Shown here: positions 5,426 to 5,452 of the stretch, piece after piece
Layout of the letters: each line of letters opens with the position of its first letter
How positions within the stretch are numbered: position 1 is the stretch's first letter
Assembly: GCA_028706415.1 (NCBI GenBank)
Contig: JAQWBK010000103.1
Coordinates: forward strand, 1 to 5,452
DNA length: 5,452 bases
Direction of reading: 5' to 3'
Origin: Oscillospiraceae bacterium
GTDB taxonomy: Bacteria > Bacillota > Clostridia > Oscillospirales > Acutalibacteraceae
Notes under the pieces: generated by a model
Seen by the model: only the letters and a program-made list of their open reading frames with translations
Told to the model about the DNA's origin: nothing
Database searches by the model: none
Translations under genes and position numbers: made by a program

Positions 5426-5452
5426 TATTAAACCACAATAACATTGTTTTTC

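Noticed and set aside
5410..5444. 13-codon minus-strand ORF upstream of the kinase-like gene, considered as a precursor peptide
   Set aside because: It is too short, has no ribosome binding site, and overlaps the predicted -35 region.

Overview
The window looks like a piece of chromosome from an anaerobic, moderately AT-rich member of the Bacillota, most likely a clostridium. The grounds are strong AGGAGG-type ribosome binding sites, AT-rich intergenic DNA, a bacterial-ferredoxin-like protein rich in cysteine, and a Crp/Fnr regulator whose recognition helix (RSAMCREL) resembles clostridial members as I recall them. I cannot name a genus.

Layout. (1) Positions 1-114, minus strand: the first 38 codons of a secreted protein, running off the left edge. 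Its promoter and a leader of about 150 nt lie at 115-324. (2) A strong intrinsic terminator (327-356, minus reading) separates it from a 4Fe-4S protein gene at 422-1120, minus. (3) Divergent from that gene is a Crp/Fnr-family regulator at 1337-2008, plus. The shared region (1121-1336) holds a perfect 14-bp palindrome, which falls at -41.5 relative to the inferred start of the Fe-S gene transcript. It also holds a chain of inverted repeats in the regulator's leader. (4) Positions 2069-5349, minus strand: a tightly overlapping four-gene operon. In transcription order it encodes an HPr-kinase-like P-loop protein, a PqqD-like (RRE fold) protein, an S26-type serine protease with a Ser-His-Asp set of residues, and a 555-aa ABC exporter. 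A sigma-A-like promoter sits just upstream (5397-5425) and a terminator hairpin ends the operon (2021-2055).

How the parts may work together. The regulator and the Fe-S protein form a divergent pair in which the regulator probably activates the Fe-S gene. The four-gene operon has the parts expected for making and exporting a ribosomally synthesised, modified peptide: a leader-binding domain (PqqD-like), a kinase related to those that phosphorylate lasso peptides, a membrane-type protease that could remove a leader, and an exporter with no peptidase domain of its own. No precursor peptide and no cyclase or radical SAM enzyme is visible, so the substrate is unknown. That operon is the most interesting item in the window.
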